Below the pieces are notes generated by a model. The model did no database searches and had not been told where the DNA came from. It was given only the letters and a program-made list of their open reading frames with translations. From contig JARKIF010000028.1 of assembly GCA_029378245.1 (NCBI GenBank), positions 248,001 to 312,000 on the forward strand: DNA of 64,000 bases. The letters are read 5' to 3'. The position numbers were made by a program, and so were the translations under genes. The DNA comes from Roridomyces roridus. Lineage: Eukaryota; Basidiomycota; Agaricomycetes; Agaricales; Mycenaceae. Positions 58,770-64,000 of the stretch are shown in pieces (positions within the stretch are counted from its first letter, which is position 1; each line of letters opens with the position of its first letter).

Positions 58770-61700
58770 CTACTCCAAGAAATTTTCCACCTTCGGGCCT
58801 GCCAACCGTGTTCGCACCATTCCAGCTTTCCGTAGATTGGATGTGGTTGGATCAACAACTTGCTCCAATTGCTCCTCGAGCTCTGGGTGGTTGCGGTAAA
58901 GCCAGATGATGTGGAGTGGGCCCATTCCACTAATAATTTCCTCGTCTTCTGTGGGCTTGCGGATGGAAGAAAAGTGGAGAGAGATTAGAAATAGTACGCC
59001 GGATATCGCAGTGCCGAGGATGATCTGGACAATGAGCGGGTGTAGCGCCATGTTGAATGTTACTCACAAAACTCATATTGGCCTGCAATACTGTTCAATT
59101 TCTGTGTCAAGATCGGACGAGGAAAATAACCCACATCGAGCCTTGCCTCAATGATATCCGTGAAGAGCACGGTGTTTCCTTGCAGCAGCGAGACCTCGAC
59201 CGGTGGAGGGCCATTGGGCTCCAAACTTGTAGGAACATACCCCGGAGGCGGGGGTATGTGACCCACTTGAGAGTGTCAGTGATCAACTCACTACGTCGCG
59301 CGCGTTACTCACTGGTCCAATACATGGATGCCACGAACTCGGCCAGTGCATCTTCGAACTGATGCAAGGTCACGGTGACGGATGACTCATTGGGGTCGAG
59401 GTTGAATCGTTCGGCGAAGAACCTGAAAACAGATGAGATGGAAACAGCCATGGGAATGGACACCCACATCTCGATTACACTCAAGCTGTGGTCGTCCGGC
59501 ATGGCTGCATACAGGGACTCCCACTGAAGAAAGATGACCTTAGACGAAGGAACCTTATTTAGGACGCACATCGTAAGCGAGCCTATCATACGCGCCTGCC
59601 GATGCCGCCTTGGAGCTTCTGTCTTGAACCGGCGACCACACGGAAGATTTTTTTTGGACAGCTCCTGGGCTCGAAAGCACTTGAGATTGTGAGTCGACGG
59701 AAATAGTCCTGTTGACCAAGCCTAGAGAACATTCAAAAATTTGAATAGTGGCACCCCCAGGGAACTCTCCCGGTAAGAGATTAGAAACATTGAGTAACGG
59801 GCTGGTGTTGCCAGCTGAATCCACGATGGGAACTATGCTATAGAATAACGTGGTGCCAGCGTATGTCATACCCTGGTTGCCATAGTAGTCCAGCGTAGAG
59901 ATGGTATCTGTATAAGTACGTGTGGGCAGGAAACTAGTCAAAATCAAGCAAGACTTGCCATAACCGAGACCCGGTATTGAGTAATTTGACCCACGGATAG
60001 CGATGATCGCCCCGTGTAGATGATCCACCGGATCCGAAATGTACCCGCAACTCATGTTGAATTGGACAGATTTGACGACGGCAATCCCTGTTCTGGAATC
60101 GGAATTGTTCAAGACTTCGTAGAGCATCCCTCCCTCGAGCCCCAACGTTGGAAACCGGAGTTGATGAACGGAAGATAAGAGAGTGATCCTTGTGCGTAAA
60201 GCAGCGGGCTGTGTCTGGGACATACGACAAAATCGATCAAATTGCCTGGCACCATCAAAGACTAACACACAATGCATCCATCCGGGCCTCGAGACTGGAA
60301 GGTTCGTAACCGGAGAAGGCGAATATGGGAATGCCTTGTGTCCGAACCGGGACCGGGACTGTGGAGTTGAATACCTGCACCGCGAACAGAGCCGGAGATG
60401 TGATATGGAGGGCCAAGATACCGACCAGGTACAAAAGCACGGGGATGACCGCAGAGAGCGACTGAGTCTGGTGGAAGACAGACGTGAATGCCGACCCAAC
60501 TCCCCGCCAGGCAGTCACGGTGTCGTGAGTAACCGTTAGCATCTGGGTCTTGCGGAGACTCCGTCTGATGGAAAGGGTCTGTGTCAGAAACACCAGTCCG
60601 GCTGTATATATCTGCGACAGGTGAGAGAAGGATTGTGAGGAAAGGAGTAGCGCACGGTTATGAAGGCTGTAGCGACGGTGCTGATGAGCCAGGCCACGAG
60701 AGATTGTTGCGAGAGGGAAAAGGTAATAGTGTACTCCAGTTTCATGGTGCATAGTATGCCCAGAAGCAAATGGAGGACCACGAGTACAAAGTGTAGGACG
60801 GTGGATAGCAGGCTCAAGAACAGATCGGATGTGCACGTTGAACCCAGTCTTTCCGGCTCTGAAGGTCCATTGATCAGCCTTTGGATTGCCTGAAAGATTG
60901 TGCAAAACCTTTTGAAGTTTGTTTGTCGGGAGGATAGATTGTCACAGAAATTCGGTGCTCTGATATGATCTCGCAAACTTCCTCCGAGTCCGACACATCC
61001 CGCATGTACGCAGCGCCATCTATCAATTGCACCTGGAACATTCCCGCCTGCCGCAGATTCTCATCTGTCGGTACTTGCACTTGCTCCAGTCTTGCATTAA
61101 TTTCAGGGTGGTCCCGGTACAGCCAGATAATCTGGAGCACGTCCAGCCCTATTTTTGCTGCGCAAGTGTCTCGTTGGTCCGGGCGGGAAAATCGGGAGGA
61201 GAGACCCAGAAGTACGAGTGACGCGACCAGGCATTCTACAATCTGTGTGGTTTATGTCAGTGAAGAAGGAGGTACAACCGTCGAAACGGTCCACAGACAG
61301 AGATGATGTTCAACTGTTGTAGCCCCCTCAGCGTTTCAACGTAATCAGAATGATTCGTGGCTGACCCACCTCCAGACGATCCTGAATCACGGGCACTGAT
61401 ACAATTGCTTGGCCAGAAAGCAGTGAAGCGTTGAAAGGATGTGACCAGAAAACGTACCCTGACGGCACAGGAACGTGGCCCACTACGCAGGCATCAATGA
61501 GTCTGAGTCACATCGACATTGGACCAAGCGATCTCACATGTCCAGAACATCGACGCCACAATCTTTGCTAATTGGTTCTCAACCTCATGCAGGTAAACAC
61601 TGCTTCGGAGAGTGCTGTTGAGTGGGTACAGCTCCAGTAGCTGCAGCAAAGCCCTGCACGTAGTGAAGCACTGGTCGGGTAAAAGCAATTGCGAAACACG

Positions 61701-63252
61701 CACATATCCGCCACCGTCAACCCCAGGTCTGAATCATTTACAAGTGGAGAAGGATTAGCTGGAGGCATCACAGTGTACCATGCTTCCCACTTGACAGAGA
61801 AAAGTTTAATCCATAAACCCGCAGGCGAAGAATATCAATCAATACGCACAATATCCAAAAACCCTCTTGTGCCATCCGCAAATGCCTCAGTAGACAAATT
61901 TGCAGGGGGCTCAGAGAAAGGCATCCAGATCGATGTGTGTTTCTCGATGGGCGGCATCCCAGAAGCAAACGACGTGAAGTTGCGTGACTGAGAATCAACG
62001 AGAACTGCTTGCTCGACTAGCCCAAGGGAGCAGCGAAAGACCTGTATCGGAGTGCCAGTCATATTGGTCCAAGGGGCAGTGTTGTTGTTGGAGTCCAAGA
62101 CCGGGATGCTGGTGTAGAACACGGCATGCGCGGGGAACAAGCCACCCCATGCTGTAGTGATGATGGTAATCTCTTCTACAAGGAGGTTTGAGCTTCACGC
62201 ATTAGATTTCAGAACAAGGACAAAGCCTACCCGGCACAAGGTAAACCTCCCCCCCGACGTTTAGACTCTGCGTCGTGGCATTGTATTCTGTGTCCGGATC
62301 CGGAATATATCCACAGGTGATGTTGAAGCCCGTAGCGTTGACACGTACGGAACCGGTTCCTGTGTTCGGTTCAATTACATCATACAAGGCGCCTCGTGGA
62401 GTCCCAGGGTGTTGCTCGGAGTGACGAAGGGGAGAAAATATAGCGAGCCGCCCGCGTAGTTCCCAGCAGTAATCCTGGTGAGCAACGAGTAAGAGCACTA
62501 ACGGAAAGATGAAGTCATTGCCCTACAGAAAGTCCTGTGTATTGGTCTCATTGACGCCAGAGAGGTCGAAGGCCGGAAGACTTTGCGTCGAGATGGGCAC
62601 GGATTGATTGACGACAAGAGACTGCGGCGCGGCTACTCCAGGAAACGCTGTATGGAGCGCCGAGATGCCGGCGAGATATGTCAAGGCGGTGAGAACGCCT
62701 ATCGGCGACGCAGGAATGGCGTGCTGTTGCCAGAGTCGTACGACGGCCGAACCTAGACCTGACCAAGCGACGGCGTTGTCGTGCGTTGCTGTGAGGAGCT
62801 GCCTGGTATGCAGATCCTGGCGAAGAGCGAGGGACTGGGTGACAAAGACCAGTAGAGCGGAGTAGAGCTAATGATATCGTGAGCTCACCGTGGCCGCGAG
62901 ACGCATGCCCGTACCGTGATAAAGGTCGTCAAGATACCTTTGACGAGCTGAGCCACCAGCTGTTCGTCATTCACGCTGAAAACTATTCGGTGTTCCCACT
63001 CTTGATGCCACACGACGAGAAGAAGGACCTGGATGGCGACTAGCGCCAGATGTAAGTACAATAGAAGACTCCTGCGTTGACAAGAATATCGCATCTCCGC
63101 TAGTGCTGGGTAGCATGAGTAATACTTAATCTCGGGAGAAAGACTGATGACAAACCTGACCGAGGTTTGCCTGGAAGTGTTTCGCCGGCCGAGTCTTCTG
63201 TGTCGTTGGTGACTGAGCGGGCGCGAGTCTCGTGTAGCGCAGACCGGTTCAT
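58770..63252 (-). pseudogene. Two-module membrane protein, copy 5 (two one-base frameshifts)
   Basis: Full length from MNRSALHETRARSV at 63252 to the tail ending KVENFLE at 58770, with the same exon pattern as copies 1 and 2. Two single-base losses break it. Near 62392 HEA(T)LYD becomes HEAPCMM-stop (gaggcgcc instead of gaggctacc). Near 60155 the module B ectodomain shifts after FINSG, where the others read NSSSPTLGLEGG. The first intron uses GTTTGT as donor. All membrane segments and both tails are otherwise readable, so inactivation is recent, or the two indels are sequencing errors. Confidence 0.78.
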
Positions 63253-64000
63253 GGAGAGCCTAGAGGGAAGGGGGGGTTCAGAAAATGTTGAAACAGGAGA
63301 AAGATGACAGCCTGACTTATAGCAGAGGCCATCGTCATGGAGAGGCGATCTGAACATACCATCACCTCTGAGTTGTAGGATGCGGGAGGGTCTCGACGGG
63401 GACATGAAGAGAGAAGCTGGAGTTGAGATGAAATTTTTGGAACCAAGTTTGAGCGACAGAGTGGCGGGCATCGCCCTGGAGATGAGATAGGAAGTGCCAT
63501 CGCCTCCGCAGCGTGGGACTCGATTTGGGAGCCCTACCAAGATACCAGTAGGGCATGTTTGTTGACTGACGCCCCTTCGAGCTTGTGGCCCGGAGTATCA
63601 CAAATGAACAGACGGATTCATATTGGGACGCCTGTATGAGCGCGTTTACTCCTATGCTCGTTTGCGAAACTCATCTGGGATTTGGGATTGAATATTGAAT
63701 CATGATCATGATGAGACGCCTCGAGATGAATCAAAGGACATGATGAACTGACACGCACCAAAATGACAACGCCACAATCAAGAAGACGGGATCTTCGGGC
63801 AGGATAAATCTGCGGATGCTTGCAAGAAATGACTAGTCGGAGTACCGGGCGAGAGCAATAAGGCGTGACGTATCCGAAGGAGGACGGCCGCACGTAGTCT
63901 CTCTTGACAGACGCTTCATCAGTTGCCGCTCGAAGTTCCTCGCGTAATGATAGGCCGCACGAGGATCCTGGATCGTCGGACGCATGATCATCTGTCACGG
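63253..64000. promoter_or_regulatory. Copy 5 upstream region
   Basis: Homologous to the region upstream of copy 4 (see 54285-55339). The near-palindrome appears as CATCGCCCTGGAGATG at 63469-63484 and more weakly as CATCGTCATGGAGAGG at about 63330. No separate gene is supported to the end of the window. Confidence 0.4.

Noticed and set aside
1..64000. CRISPR array, bacterial operons or prokaryotic mobile elements
   Set aside because: No regular direct repeats with spacers, and every recognisable gene has spliceosomal introns; the sequence is fungal.

Overview
The window looks like a chromosomal segment of a filamentous basidiomycete, most likely an agaric-type mushroom fungus. Genes are split by many short introns (about 45-70 nt, GT-AG). 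Several recognisable families are typical of Agaricomycetes: a DUF6593-like protein, a CAP10/GT90 glycosyltransferase, a very large GH18 chitinase, an allantoate-permease-type MFS transporter and a Zn2Cys6 regulator. The species assignment is inference. No intact housekeeping protein gene was found, and about half of the window is duplicated, decayed or transposon sequence.

Layout. 1-4 kb: mostly gene-poor, with a 609-bp inverted-repeat element and one small three-exon gene. 5.2-10.9 kb: a complete 5,760-bp CACTA DNA transposon (48-49 bp terminal inverted repeats, TAA target duplication) carrying an intact 474-aa companion gene and a four-exon Tnp2-type transposase with one in-frame TGA. 11.8-12.6 kb: an 825-bp non-autonomous element full of CAAGATCTTG palindromes. 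13.1-23.4 kb: two tandem copies (copies 1 and 2) of a large two-module membrane-protein gene. 23.4-29.1 kb, all on the minus strand: DUF6593-like gene, MFS transporter, Zn2Cys6 regulator. 30.0 kb: tRNA-like sequence. 30.8-34.3 kb: copy 3, internally deleted. 35.6 kb: U6 snRNA-like gene. 36.2-36.8 kb: relic of a SAMHD1-type HD phosphohydrolase. 37.1-45.2 kb: the giant chitinase gene. 46.2-47.2 kb: flavin monooxygenase pseudogene. 48.2-50.1 kb: intact GT90 gene. 50.3-54.3 kb: copy 4, deleted. 55.3 kb: relic of the small gene from 3.3 kb. 56.2-57.8 kb: Pro/Ser-rich gene, with a relic of it at 47.9 kb. 58.0-58.7 kb: relics of the MFS and DUF6593 genes. 58.8-63.3 kb: copy 5, with single-base frameshifts.

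The main story is a five-copy expansion of an unrecognised, roughly 1,200-aa protein family. Each protein has two homologous modules, and each module has three transmembrane segments, a glycosylation-rich ectodomain, another membrane segment and a short cytoplasmic tail. Splicing the exons by eye gives a full open frame only for copy 2 (18 exons, 1,206 aa). The other four carry frameshifts or internal deletions. The neighbours were duplicated with it: the DUF6593 gene that converges on copy 2 is present as relics behind copies 3 and 5 (and as a trace behind copy 4), and the MFS gene has a relic behind copy 5. This makes a segmental, partly inverted duplication with one surviving functional block.

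All gene models come from reading splice junctions by eye. Frame closure over many exons is the main internal check. Family names rest on remembered sequence patterns, not on searches.
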